Assembly: GCA_028554795.2 (NCBI GenBank)
Contig: CM068825.1
Coordinates: 95,473,451 to 95,537,450 of the forward strand
Direction: 5' to 3'
Length of the DNA: 64,000 nt
Origin: Sinohyriopsis cumingii
Lineage: Eukaryota; Mollusca; Bivalvia; Unionida; Unionidae
Positions 34,701-49,700 of the stretch are shown here, piece after piece (position 1 is the stretch's first letter; every line of letters begins with the position of its first letter). The position numbers and the translations under genes were made by a program. The notes beneath the pieces are model-generated. The model was not told where the DNA came from. It was given only the letters and a program-made list of their open reading frames with translations, and ran no database searches.

Positions 34701-37700
34701 ACATGATCACATTTATTTAACTCAATGATTACTTGATCAAACACTTCATGAACATAATTTATTGTTCTTATGATAAAATATTGTCTAAGCAATTGTGAGC
34801 ATTATCTGCACAGACCTAATGAGCTTAATTCAATAAATATTATGCTAATTAAATCAAAATGTTACAATTACTAAATTCAAAACTTCAGTAAAACAAACAA
34901 AGATTTCATAAATTACCAGTCTAAGTCATTGTGAGTGTTATCATCACCAACCTAACATGCTCAATTCAATTCAGCATTATATCAATTCAATTCAAAGTTA
35001 TGTCAATACAGTAAGTTAAATATTATCAAGGTGCAGATCAATGTTTTTAGCATTCTGTGTGATGTCAAGACTTGGAATGTTATACAGTATTGAGGTATAG
35101 AAAAATCCCTTTTGTCCAAGGACATATCATGGAAGCCAATTCAGGCTAAATTTGAGGATGGGAAATGAACCTGCATGCATCTGGTCACTTGTCTAATGCC
35201 ATAACCATAAAGCAACCATGAATACACTATGCTTTTTTGACAGCTCCAAAATAAAAACAGATCCTAATATAAATAATGCATAAAGGACACATTACTAATG
35301 CTATGACATATCCATTGTTATTGCCAGTTCATTTTTATATAAAACCAACTGCTAAACATATACTTCAGCACATAATCCTTACATTTAAAAGGTGACAATA
35401 TTTCTATTGTCGATTATCATTTTTATCAGCTTTCAGTGTAAACAATATGGTATGGATACCCCACTGTTATGAGCTGTTGGTTAGTAAAATGAGCTTTTTG
35501 AGGGTATCACTGATTTTAGCTCAGGTTACTAGACTGTATAGATAGATGTGTCAGTGACTGGCAGATTAATGATGATGTTATTCAGTTACATACTGAAAAC
35601 AGTATGATACCATTGTTGTACAACTGTGACACCATCCGTGTTATTCCATGGATGAAAATAGATCAGTTTCAGACTGAAAACAACATATTTATGAAGCATG
35701 CTTTTGGACACAGTTTAAAATTTCTCCTTGACCTCAAAACTGTTTTTATGTCAGCAATGGGGGCATCTTGACTTTGTCTTGTCTGTCTGTCCATCCATCT
35801 CAGGCAGTCCATCATGGAAACTCATAAACTAAAACTACTTGATACTGACAAATAAAAATTTGGTTTGCATGAAGGTATGCATATATGTAGATGACCTGAT
35901 ATGATATTCATAAAATATATAGAACTTTTTGAGTCTGTATAATTTTAAAAAAAAAGTTTTTGAGCCTTTCTTTTTCTTTTTTGCAGTGGTGGGTGGGGAA
36001 CCTTGTCAGCACAACTGCACAAAAACCATTTGACTTAGAGGAATAAAATTTGGTAGGTATGAGTGGATGAAGTGATTAAATTTTCAAGCAGGAAAAGTAA
36101 TGTTCCCCCCTTTTCAAACAAAAAATTGTTGGCAATAGGATAGGATTCTTGTTTTACAGTGGACAGTTGGGGCATATGTGTTTCATAACAATCATTGTCT
36201 AACTAAAATGATTATCATATTTCAGAGAGTTTCTAACTATCATTTATAGTGATGTTACCACCTGAGAATCAAATTGATGCACGTCTTCATTAACTTACGG
36301 CTATTTTTAAACAGTGTTAAAAAGGGTGATTCCTACTAGTTGGTAAACAAGAGTCCCTTGAAGGGAAAGATGCTCTACTTATTGAAAACAATTTCCAGGA
36401 ATTCAAGATAAGATGATTTCTTCCCTTTAACTGCTGAGTATTGAAACTATCTTTGATTTTCTTCAGCTTATAATGTGACGTTCATATTTGCTTCTGTGGT
36501 GGACAAACTGGATGTCAACATGGCAAATTTTCATTTAGGACCAACAAGGCATCATAAAAAGTCTTCTGGAGGAACCACATGTTAATATGACTTACTCTTT
36601 TGGAAGAGTAATAACAAGATTTTAAGACGGATACCATGGTGGCAACATTCAATATCAGATTGGTACCATTTCTATTAAGGAACAACTAGACATAATGAAA
36701 GACAAATCTGCCAACTATCAACATAGGAGATGCCGAAACATCAAGCTTTACATTGTGTGGAAAGTTATGATGTTTGTTCAGCCAAAAGACAAAACTAAAA
36801 TTGATTGCTGTTGATCTTAGTTGATCTATATGAGAATTTCAGCCTGTTTTATTACCACTCTTTGTGAACATATAAATTATGCTGGTTATATGCCTTATAC
36901 AGTTAAACCTATGTACCTTTTTAAAAAATATTACCTCCATGTGTAGGATCACTTATATCATTGAAAATGAGTAACTCGTGAGTGCGTGATTCAACGTAAA
37001 TGAAGCAGCTATTAAGGACTAGCTGAAATGTTATCTGGAAGAATGCAATTTGGTTGAAACAATGAATAAAGCAAAATCTGTATCTAATATGATTAGGAAT
37101 AAATAAGGTCTCCCGTGTAAACTCAACCGGTCTGCGAATTATGAAGTCTGTTTTTACCTTTATTTAATTTCGTCTTGGAGAAAGAAGAAAATATGCACTG
37201 GCAACATAATAACAAAACCAATCAAAGTACTTTATAAAAGTTTAATAAATGTTGGGTTACCAAAAGTTGTTCTTTTTACATGCCTATATCTTAGGACATG
37301 GAAAAAATTAATGTTTCTTGTCCCAAGGTTTACAGCTGTTACAGTAGTCAACAAAAAGATCTAAAAACTGTCAAGTTGAGACACTGACCCGCGGATAAGC
37401 CGACCCCCTTCTTCCAGGCCTTTAATTTTTCCTAAATTATTTGGCTTATACGCGAGTATATACGGTAATGCACACCTTCTGACTGAACTGGTTTAAAACC
37501 AAAATAAGTCAAATGAGGACAAATGGAGAGCACTTACATCAGGCTGGTTTTGCTGATGAAAGGCAGATCCTGCTGAAAGTATTTCTTAATCAAAATATAA
37601 GTTCAAATATTGTTTTATATATATTTATGAAGTATTGAATGCTATTAAAACTAAAATTTGCTCTCAGACACATGTTTTAACATTGCTGGATGCCACCATA

Positions 37701-40700
37701 ATACTGATAAAGGCATTCTTAATAAAACTGTTATCAATGGTCTATTGCTGAGAAAAACCATATGGCTTTAAAATGTGGTTGGACTGCTGAAGACATTAAA
37801 ATGATGAATCTTGGATGATCACAACAGTTAAATTCTGTCACATGAGCTGATCTATGTATCTTGACAGAAAATCTAATTTCTATTCTATCAATTCATTCCA
37901 AAGAATCTTTTTAAACACTCCCAGTCAAATTGCAGTCTCTTCTTAGAATTTACCAACTAGCAGTAAGCAGAAATTGTCTAAACATGTTAACAAATCTTGC
38001 AGTTGTACAGTCATTCTCTCCCACAGCCAGTTATGTCGAAAAATGGGATTGCTGACGAGAAATGTATACAATGTTTAAACTTATTGAAACAAACAAAAAT
38101 TGTATCATATGAAGAGTTTCTGAAAATGTGAGTGCCATATTTACCATTCTATCATCTAACTTTCATATTGCCCATATGGAATGATTTACATGAGTAATCA
38201 GCCAATCAAATGATCTATATGTGTGATCAGCCAATCAAATGATCTACATGGGTAATCAGCCAATAAAATTGTAAGAATTCTCTATAAATGAGGATGATAA
38301 TACATTTATAAAAAAACACACATAGAGAAATATAGGCAATTAATGCTAAATATTTTGCTATTTTTTATTTTCATTGATAAATCCACCATCACTTTCAGTC
38401 AAACTGAAAAATTTGGTACCCATGAAATAATAGGTGCTACAAAGCCTCTTTTAGACCCCAAAATGTATAAATTTTCAAAAACAATTTGTTGATGATAGAA
38501 TACCATGGCAATAAGTTGAGTAATATTTGAATAGCTTAAAATTGCAAATGATCTTTAAAAATTATTTAGATATGATGCGATACAAACATGCTCATGATAT
38601 CACATTTGGCCACAAAATAGCCATCTTGTACTACAATTTAAGCTCATTTTATAAAAATTAAGGTGGTTCACAACCAATATGACATTTGTACAGAATATGT
38701 AGGTACATGTTAATAACCTATTACTCAAATATCATTTTGGTTGTCACATGCAGGAAATGTAAAACATTAAAAAAATGTAATCCATCAGTGATCATTGATA
38801 CCTTGCATTTCTATAATGATATCAAGTATTAACTAAATCAAAACTGCATTTCTGTACACATAAAATGGTTTGACATGACATAGAGACATTCTTTTGTAAT
38901 AACCATCATTATACATGATGAACTTGTCACATATATGATTTCTCTGTGACATGTTTAAGGATTGCATGGAGACAACAATGGACAATTATGTGATCAAACT
39001 ATAAAGGACATGGTTCAGTTAGAGCTGTTCCCCACCTTTGTATTAAAAAACCCTGACATTTAATGTCAACTGTCATTTGTATAGTTCTTGTCTCTTTCTT
39101 ATCACATTTTGGGACAGTCTTCAGCACAACTCTGAATATTGGGATGAGCATAATTATACATAGAAGAGGCACATGAAGGAAACTGATGCACATGCAGCTT
39201 ATGGTATGGGAATCTGCAGCTGTGCCAGAACTACCAAACAATCAGCTTTATCAGTCATCCAAGAAACGTTATGCTTAAGATCATCCTTAACAGAATGAAA
39301 CCCAAAGAAGAGCACATCATTTCTGAAGAACAGGCTGATTTCACAGCAGAACGTAGAACTACAGAACAGAGTTTCAAGCCTCTGGGAAAAGTATTTGCAG
39401 CATCAATAAGACCTCTGTCATGTCTTCATTGACTTCATGAAGGGACAGGGTATGGCATGCAACCTTTTAAATCACTATGTGGCTACACAACATATATGCA
39501 AAACTTATTAGCAGCATAGAAAACCTATATGACATTTTGACTATCAATGGTAACACAGGAGATTGGTTCTTACTTACAGTCATAGTCTGACAGTAGTGCT
39601 TCTCTAACCCACTTTCTTCAACATCTACATGGAAAGGATCATATCCAATGCCTTGAAGACTATAAATTTAATGCAGTGTCAGTGTTGGAGGCAAAACAAT
39701 CACCAACCTCCACTTGGCTAACAGTATCGGTGGCTTAGCAGGAGATGAACAAGAACTGGAAACCTTAGTGAACCATCTCAGCCAAGAATCACTAAGGTAT
39801 GGGATGGATATCAGCACAGAAAAGACAAAACCAATGACAAACAACCCAAGTAGTATCCAAAACAAAAATAAGAGTGAATGGACAAAAGCTGGGCACAGTA
39901 ACAAGAAGCTTCAAGTATCTAGGATCTATAACCTCTTATGAAAGTTTAAAACCAGAGGATTGCATAGACAAAAACTGCTCTGGCTAGGCTGAAGCCTATT
40001 TGAAAGGAAAACAACATTATGCTTGGGTCGAAGGTCAAGTTTATGTGGTCCATCATCATGTCCATATTCATGTGCACGTGAGACATTGACTCTGACAGCA
40101 GAACTAGAGAGAAGAATCCATGCTTTAGAGATGAGATGTTATCGAAGGATCCTGAAATCTCATACTTAGACTGCATCTCTAGTGAGGAAGTGCACATTAG
40201 AAACCAAGGTGCAATTGGACCATTTGAAAATCTGTTCACCACTGTAAAGAAACGATGGTACAGTCATATCTCAAGCTCATCTGGCCTGTGAAAGACAAGC
40301 CTACAGGGCACAGTGAGAAGAAAGAGAAAGCAAGGCAGACAGAAGAATAGATGGGCAGATAACATCACAGAGTGGACATGCATGGACTTTGCAAAAACAT
40401 AATAGCAGTGGTGAACAAAGCAAAATGGAGAGAGATTGTCGCAAAGTCATCAGTGATATCCCTAAGACCAGCCAGGTTATGAGAAAAATAAATTAAAAAA
40501 TGAATTCATGTGTGTGTGTGTACGTTTGTATTTGGTGTAAACTGAGGACATTCATGAGATTACACAACAACATACTGAGGACGTGCTCGATTGGATAAAT
40601 GGTAAAATCTTGCTTCTCCCAACTTGTTTAGCCTAGAATAACATTAAATCGTGATTTTTAGGAAAGTCTCCATTTTACACGCTTGGTACTTGCTCGCGAT

Positions 40701-43700
40701 TTTGAAGTGTATCTTTCTTCTGAAGCTGGCAATAAACACACTTGAAACCATGTCTGTCCTCAATTGCCTTGTGGAAAACTTGTAGAGAGATCTTCGCTAT
40801 CAAATTGCATGTTGTACTATCTCTTTAGATCCAAGCATCAGATACCAACTACTTTGCTAAACTATAAGATAAGCTGGTGCATATAACAGTCCTTGGAATT
40901 TTTTATTAATATTTCATGAATGTGTGTTGGGAAACTCACAATATATTCATACTATACACGTCCAATACAGGCCAATAAATCTGACATGTATGAAAGAAGT
41001 ACATCAAAATGCTAATAGAAATATGCATAAATTCATTGTAGATTTGTACCGAAATTGCTAATTATCCGACCCATCTGTAAAGTTAAAATGTCCTGTTTGC
41101 GGCGAGATTTTACACACGTAAAGATAATGAAAAGGCATCTTTGATATGCAAAATTTATTTTATGATTATCAAATGAGCTATATCCACCCCTATTTCATCA
41201 TTTGCCTATTTAGTATTCAAACAGGAGAGAACAGATGTGAATCAAGTGAAAAATCCTGTTAAGGTGAGATCAAATTATCACTAATCGAATTTGGAAGTTA
41301 CATGCACAGAACTTTAGTAAATATATAGAAAGATAAATATACTATACAGAGGTCAAACATTTATCATCAAGATGATTAGTCCCAAAATAAAACATTTAAT
41401 TACAGCAATATGTTTTTCATTATCATGCTCTTAAGACCTGCAACTACAGATGCAAGCAATCATAAATGGTTGAATGCATTCAGCGTTCTTTTAAATGTAT
41501 ATACTTGCTTCAGTTGGTGATTTGATGACTTTGCTGAACATATCATGAATTATATTTGTATCGATAGTTCTGTTGTAAACTAAGTCTTATTAAAACAACA
41601 TACAATAGGTAAAAACAAGGCATCAATCTATATTGCTTTCCCAAATTTAAAGAGGTTTTTAACAATAGCCAAAATGCTCAGGACGTTCTACTAGACCAGC
41701 TTGTATTAATAACTTAACAGAACATTTATTTAAAGCTGCATTAGACTGTAATATTCTTCTCATTTAGTCTTTTTTCAGGATCTTTTATACAGAAGGCGAC
41801 ATGGAAAAATAAAACTTTAAAACTTCCAATCAGCGATACAAAACACCGTTATGTGGTACCTTGAATTAGCAAATGTATAAACTAAGTGATTTGAAAGGTG
41901 AACCAAGAGTGTTGTACCATTAAAGTATATTCTTGTTCATTCATGGCTCCAAAACAATAAAACAGGATAAACTGTTTGCAAAAAGGTATTAGAAAATTAT
42001 CCCCATCCACTAACTCTATATATGCCTGTACTCTCACAGAACTCTGTTCTTCACTTCTGCAATTACTGAACTTTATTGACATTTAGGAGGTTTCAATTCA
42101 GTTAATATAGATAGGTTGTTGTTGTTGTTGTTATCAATGTTTTAGTCTATCATTATTTTTTGTGCTGAGGTTGAGATAAAACACTATACAGATTACATCA
42201 GAAATAATGTTGTATGCATCATCAATTTATTCAACCAAAGTGACTTGAAAAATACAAAGTCTCTATGAAATACAAAATATGGGTAACACAAACATTCGTT
42301 CTTATCTTCAACATTTCATCTGCACAAGCCCGAGAGAAAGAGAGATTCATATGTGTATTATGCAACGAAGATATTACTTCATTTTGTCAAAAAGCGAATA
42401 GTCATTGCCGATAAAGTGAGTTTCCTGCCATAAATGCTCAAATCCAGCCAAATAGTATTGTTACAAGCCAGGGGTATTTGCTTGACTGAGCGGTATGAAA
42501 CCCTGGCAAGATTCTGCTAGAAGTCATAAGTTTACCTCAAATTTCCAAAGACTTCTATGCAACTTCAGTTGTAAATTAGAAAGCCTGTATTTCTAAACAT
42601 AAATTTTTTGCTAATCAATGCAAGATCACAGATCTCAAAACTTGCCAAATATCTATCAACCACACATTTGCATGGTTTCTCTTCACCAACTTTCCATACC
42701 ATCAGCAGTTCACGCCATAGAAACTATACAACTATCCTCTAACACAGGGAACTATTTTTACTGCACCACCTTTGGCCAGTCAATTCATGGTTTCAAGACA
42801 CATTTCGCCAGTACAACTGCATCACATTTGCCACCATGGCAACATAAACGTTATCTGCTGAGTCCCTTCTTGTTTATTCCTTTGTGTAATGTACCAGTCT
42901 CCTACCATAAATAGTGCCACTGCAGTCACACCACTAATGTACACCATTAGGTTTTAATAGGAACTATATTACTCCAGGGACATTCATGCAGTTTTGACCT
43001 GAATTCACTAAAAGTCAACCATGACATCATGGAATCTAACACTTCACTCTATGATGTTTGCTCCTACTAATTGGCTAATTATTTCAGACAAAGGAATATT
43101 TCCAATACACCGAGTTCCAATAATCAAACAAGTAATCAGACAAATCTAAGAATTCCTTAAAACAGGGCGCTATAACAAAATCGGTGGATAAGTCCGAAGC
43201 ATGTTATGTCATACTAAAGTCTATTTGCATGATAATCAGTCAATCAATAAATTCATTAGTCAGTCAATAACAGCAAGATATATATTCAAATAATAATGTA
43301 ATTGCCCTAAAGAACAGTTGTACACGAAACCCTAATGGAGGTTACAGTTACTTAATACTAGTATGTAATTTGGATTTGATTTTAACGTAGCTTTAACAAT
43401 CTTTCAGTCATATTGCTACTATGTCTGCAGTGTGGCTGTTTATAGTGATATTTTGTATTGAAGCATTATGCCGCAAACATGTATACATGTGAAACTTTCG
43501 CTGAATAATTATGAATTTGAATTCTGCAATTATCATGGTCAGGTGCTCAGAATGCTGTATTACATTACTCTCATATTCTTCTTTTACAGTATATAAAGTG
43601 GTGTTGATATGTCACTTTTCCTGATCTAACATGTTTTAAAGTTTGAAAAGATCCATCTGCTTTAACATTTTCCATCATATAACATCAACAACTCACACCG

Positions 43701-46700
43701 TAAAGTTTCACTTAACATGTGGTGCCATTTTCTATAGACTGGTTCACTACCTAACTCACTTATCCATAAAATGACTCAAACCCACAAGTCCATGCTAAAC
43801 ATGACTATGAAATGTCTATCACAAAGTCAATCTGATTCTCAGTGTAGTATATTACTTACCTGTAGAACTTGAGTGCCACCTCTGGTTGGTCTGTGTAAAA
43901 ATGGTGTGTGGCAATACAGGCTATGGCCTCAACATGCATGTTATCAAACCGCAAAACATCTTTGTAATATGACACTGCACTGTCCATATTATTCATCCCC
44001 TAAATCAAAAAGAAAAATAACTAACTTCTTCATGATAGGTCATGTTTTCATTTTTCAAAGAACTGAGCTTGAATAATATGTACAATTTAAAATGTATACC
44101 CCATATCCTTATTCAAATGGCTTGGAAATGTTGTCAAAGAAAAGTATTTTTGGCATAGTATCATTAATAAGTTTAACTTAAAATCCTTCAATATTTAAAA
44201 CTTTTCAAACATATCAATTATGCAAAAACAAAAATAATACAATAAAGAGAGACAACTGATCAAAGAGAACATAAAAACCTGAAAACACGAGTTATGTCCC
44301 TTACATAACAGACTGCTGGGAAATCCTTGACTTGTGTATCTTAAATCTACCTCAGAATTTGTACAGATCCATGATCAAAATATGTAAAGATAAATGTTTT
44401 ACAATCAGGAAAAATTACTGGATGAATAAACAAAATTGTTCATTAATGATTGGACTAGGTATTTCTTTTGTGAGGTTGAATATTTATATCACAAGGAACA
44501 TTATAAAGTGTCATATTTGTTTCTCATTTTATCACATGCTGAAAATTGTGTTGATTTGTTCTCAGTCAGAAAATGAACTAGTCATTATTCAGATCTATTA
44601 AAACATTTTTTTAAGTAATTGCTTCAAGAAAGGAAAAAGCTTTTCTACCACTTGATAATTACTGAAAAGAATTCCTGTTGGAACTGGAAAAACTCAAGTA
44701 GCAACTTGCAACATGGAAAACAATCTGCCCAGAAAGTAAAAATTAACAAATGCTTATTCCATGGATTTGAATTTAAATTAAGAAGGGCAAGATTTCATTT
44801 TTATGTTGATCAATCAAAATCTCAGTCCAGGTAGATAGAAGATTGTAACCTGCCTCTTTAGGAAATTTATGTACCTCGTAAATGCGGGCCATTCCAGCAA
44901 GCAGAGTGATTTCTCCCGGGAACTTCTCAAGTCCCTGTTTGTAGATTTCCACAGCCAAAAGAGGTTGGTCTAATCGTACATAGACCTTACACAAATAAAG
45001 GACTGTATCCACCATATCTTGCTGTTTTAGAGCAGACTTTAGCTGTTTTTCTGCATCTCTATACATCCCTAATCTGAAACATTTATAAAAACAGTATAAT
45101 GATGAAGAAAGAAACAGAGCAAAGAAATAAAATAGTGAAGATCATTCTATTTCAGCATGGTTCAATATTTAAAAATTATGAGCAAATTCAGCACAGTTGA
45201 AACACTTTTTAAATCTTGCTCATTGGCAATATCTTATTTGCATATAAGTATCATGCAAATTACATAGATACAATTTTTGTTTCAGTTTCTGTTTTAAATA
45301 GACTAAACATTAAAATGCCATAATTTTCTGTAAGCAGAAGCAGTAGTTTTTGGTTCCATTAAATGCTGTTTGAAAAGTCACAGACTATATTCTTAAAAAG
45401 ACTTTCATGTCTTAAGAAGACAAAATGACATTCATGGTCATCAGTTTATTCATGCCAAATGCTCAAGACAAATGCAGGTGGTAGTTAAGAATGTCAGATG
45501 AAAGACCACAAATCTCTCATAAATTGTGTGATGCTACGTCAACTACAGCTGTCAAAAGACAACATAATTCATCTGTACACTGATGCTTGTTGTTGTTGTT
45601 GTTGTTGTAGTGTTTAATGCCATTTTTCAGCACACTATAGGCTATACATGGCGGCCAGTATTAATGGTGGAGGAAGAACCCGGGAGAACCCCGGAAAGAA
45701 CCACCGATCCTCGAGAAGCTACTGGCAAGCTTTCTCACGTACCCACATTGGCTGAATCCGAGACCCAAACCCATGCAGACAGAGGTGAGATGGCAGTGAT
45801 CCGTAATGGAGAGAGCTTTAGACCACTCGGCCACTCGGGGCCCCTTACACTGATGCTTGCACAATTCATCTGTACACTGATGCTTGCATAATTCATCTAT
45901 ACACTGATTCTGGCATAATTCATCTGTACACTCATGCTGGTATAATCATATGTGCATTGATTCTGGCATAATTCATCTGTAGAATGATTCTGGCATAATT
46001 CATCTGTAGAATGATCCTGGCATAATTCATCTGTACAATGATTCTGGCATAATTCATCTGTACAATGATTCTGGCATAATTCATCTGTACAATGATTCTG
46101 GCATAATTCATCTGTAAAATGATTCTGGCATAATTCATCTGTAGAATGATTCTGGCATAATTCATCTGTAGAATGATTCTGGCATAATTCATCTGCAGAA
46201 TGATTCTGGCATAATTCATCTGTAGAATGATTCTGGCATAATTCATCTGTAAAATGATGCCAATCAGTAAAATTTACCCAAAACCATTTTGTTCCAATTC
46301 TTAAGGAAATTCTAGCATGTTAGGCAATACATTTTTTAAAACCTTTGTTTTATAATACAGCCTAAGCTTTTGAACACCCTGCTGACAGAACAACTTGTCT
46401 TTTGGGGCACAATCAACTAGGCATTTTGTAACAGCATAATTTGCCTTTTGGGGCAAATTAACTAGACATTTTGTGACAGCATGGCTTGTCTTTTACGGCA
46501 CACTTAACTAGGCATTTTGTGACAGCATAGCTTGCCTTTTGTGGTACAATTAACTAGGAATTATGTCACAGCATATCTTGCATTTTAAGGCATAATTAAC
46601 TAGGCATTTTGTGACAGTATGGCTTGCCTTTTAGGGTACAATTAACTAGGAATTATTTCACAGCATATCTTGCCTTATAAGGCATAATTAACTAGGAATT

Positions 46701-49700
46701 ATTTCACAGCATATCTTGCCTTTTAAGGCATAGTTATCTATGCATTTTGTGACAGCATGGCTTGCCTTTTAGGTTACAATTAACTAGGCATTATTTCACA
46801 GCATATCTTGCCTTTTAAGGCATAATTAACTAAGCATTTTGTGACAGGATGGCTTGCCTTTTAGGGTACAATTAACTAGGCATTTTAAATTTGAATTGCA
46901 ACAAAAAGTAGAAATAGGTGTAACCATATTTAGACATGTACCTGCAGAGTCTGAAATGCATAAGACACTAATTCCAAACAAAACAATTTGAATGAAAATA
47001 ATGAATCAAAGGTCATTTTGATTAGTTTGCATGTGACATGTACTTATTACTCTGCAGTCAGTGGAGAAAAAATATGCAATCCAGCAGCCTGGAACCAGTT
47101 GAAAATATTCTAAGTCAAGTAAAATTTTCTGTTATTGGTCTATACTTTTAAATAGAAGCAGATGCAAAAATTAGGATCTTAGCTCAAGTTTATGAAAATC
47201 TAGGTCCTAAACAAGTGGAAAATTTAAAATTTGTCTGGCCCTGACCATGACTCCATAGATTTGACTGTACACTTAAACTTGCATGACACACTGACCAAAT
47301 TCCCAAGGTAGACATGAAATGTAGGTCATAGTGACCCAATTCTGGCATACTGATTAATTTCTCTCCAAGCTGGATCCACACAATAAACTACATAACCCAA
47401 TATGTGAGAGTACCTGAAAAAATGACCTTAAGTAATGGAAAACAGAAAAAACCACATGATGGAAAAATGGACAGACAGATGGTGAGATGGGTTATCACCA
47501 TTTGCCCAGTGATCATTTATTTTTGATCATCCAAATTTGTTTGTGTCCTCTGAAAGAAAAGTAAGTACAATTTGTATTAAAACTAACAAATAAGGTCAGA
47601 TTAATGCTTATCAATGCACAAAAATTATAAGTACATACTAAGTGTATTCCTATGTATAGAACCAAAACCTCAAATGCAAATTCTGACCTACTATCTACAT
47701 ATAACAACCCTAAAAGCAACTTTTAACCTCAAACTTTTCAATACAAATTTGTTTAAAAATTAGTTAAATTTGTAACACAAATCTAACCAACAGGTACATA
47801 CTATTTTCACATTCAGAAGTTAAATGCATAGTTCCTTCACATGAACTGTAAACAAAGGCTAGAATTAGAATACAAACTTTAACCTGCTGTCTGCATACAA
47901 TGGAGTATTTTAAAAGTTCTGAATATTTTATTAAAACTTTTCTGCTTCTGTGATCCTGTCTATAAACTGAATGCAGCTGATAGGTAATACAGTGTTTTAT
48001 AGAATTATCTGCAGCTGCACATGTAATATTAGACCTGCCAACCCTGACGAGTCCGTCTCAGTAAGGCAGTTGATTTTTTCCCCGTAAGATTGACCAGTTT
48101 TCAGTAAGGTGTTAAAAAGCATCAATAACTGCTATTGTAAAGCTGGAAAACATAATTATAAGCTTGACAAATCAACGATAAACATTATGTTGAACTGAAA
48201 AGTTTGTAAAGTACGTGTGGACTTTTTTTACCACTAGTACAGTTGCACAAACTCTAGTTCCAAACCCAATGCAGCTCAATAGCTTGTTGCTATCTCTCAA
48301 CGTGACATAATTCTTGGAAATTTTTTTCTATTTCACATGACGACGGCAACAATATCTCCAGCCATGAGACATACTCAAATTGACACATGATGTCCAATTT
48401 TCATAACTGTTTCCTTTCCAACTTTTATTCACAAAAATCTGAGTACTCCTTTATATTCTTCTGTGTTGATTAGTAACACTTTTCTAGAAGCTTATTTTCC
48501 CCTTAAGCATGCATCTCTTTCTGGATGCCATTTAAACAAATTCTATAATCAACAGTTTGATTATGCAGATGCTTCACATGAACAAATAGGTGCAGTTTAA
48601 AACATCTGGGGTGCTTTTGTAAAGTTAGTCTGGTTCCCTGACTAATTTTACTAATTCTAAGATGAAACCCGGATCCAAATAAAACACAGATGAACCAATT
48701 ATCCGGACTTTTCGGCAACGATAACTTTTCCGATGTTTTTGCTAGTATGCGATAAGTCTGTATTTTAAGGGTAATTTTTGTAAGACTTACGGCAAAATAG
48801 TAAGAGTTGGCAGGTCTGCAATGTGTCAGACACCTCCAGATATGACATAACAAAGAAAAATGACAGTGACATAAAAATGTCAGAAGAAGAACCTTTAATA
48901 CAATCTTGAAAACAAACTTTTACCTTTGTATACATTTGCTGAGATGCTAACGATGCAAAGTTCATATATAAGCTATCCTGCACTTTGTCCTCATGAGATA
49001 ATGAAACCATTAAAGGGACTTTCAGATTTTGGTGTGTGTGTGTGTGTTTTAGATTTTTAACATAGCTTTAACAATTCTGCAGTGTGACATTTTATAGTGA
49101 TCTCTAGCACTGGGGCATCATGTTGCAGACATCTAGCATGATGTCCCACCCAATCACATTATCCTGATACCAGGCTGACCAGTCCTAACAATAACCTCTT
49201 AATGCTGAGTGCCAAGCGAGGCAGCTGTTAGTACCATTTTTACAACTCTTTGGTGTGAATCGGTCAGGGTTCAATCCCGCAACCTCCTGCATCCGAGGCG
49301 GACACTCTAACACTAGGCCACCGGAGCAGTCATTCCGATTTTGGAGAAGTGGGCTCACAAAGGAAAAAGAAAACAGTAACCATTTAGATCTATTTCTGTG
49401 CTTTCTAACAATTTTTGAAAGCAATTTAACCCATTTTTTCTTAAAGAAAGCAAATGAGTTCACTTCATTGCAAATTCTTGTACTTCAAAAGAGATGTGCA
49501 AAATTTCCAAATTTAGCAAATTATTTCACTGAGATAAAAATAGAATGAGGTGATACATGTTTTCACTGGATAGCTCACTGTTCTGTTTGCACTGGTGATC
49601 AATCATCTGTGAAAGTCCCTGTTAGGGTTTTAGTGCCATAGTATCACACAATGCATTAGAAAGAGACTTATGGTCATGTGATATCATAGATTTAAATGTT

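Noticed and set aside
42618-42914. A 98-residue open frame in a TTC8 intron
   Set aside because: No recognisable domain, no splice context, and composition like the surrounding intron.
45932-46246. Open frame with repeated MNYARIILQ
   Set aside because: Reading of a 27-bp minisatellite.
48503-48853. A 116-residue open frame
   Set aside because: Lies mostly within the 787-bp inverted-repeat element and matches no transposase or host protein I know.
48765-49010. Possible extra TTC8 exon (DKVQDSLYMNFASLASQQMYTK) with GT-AG-like edges
   Set aside because: It does not match TTC8, and the true exon for this part of the protein was found at 49934-50019 with perfect phase.
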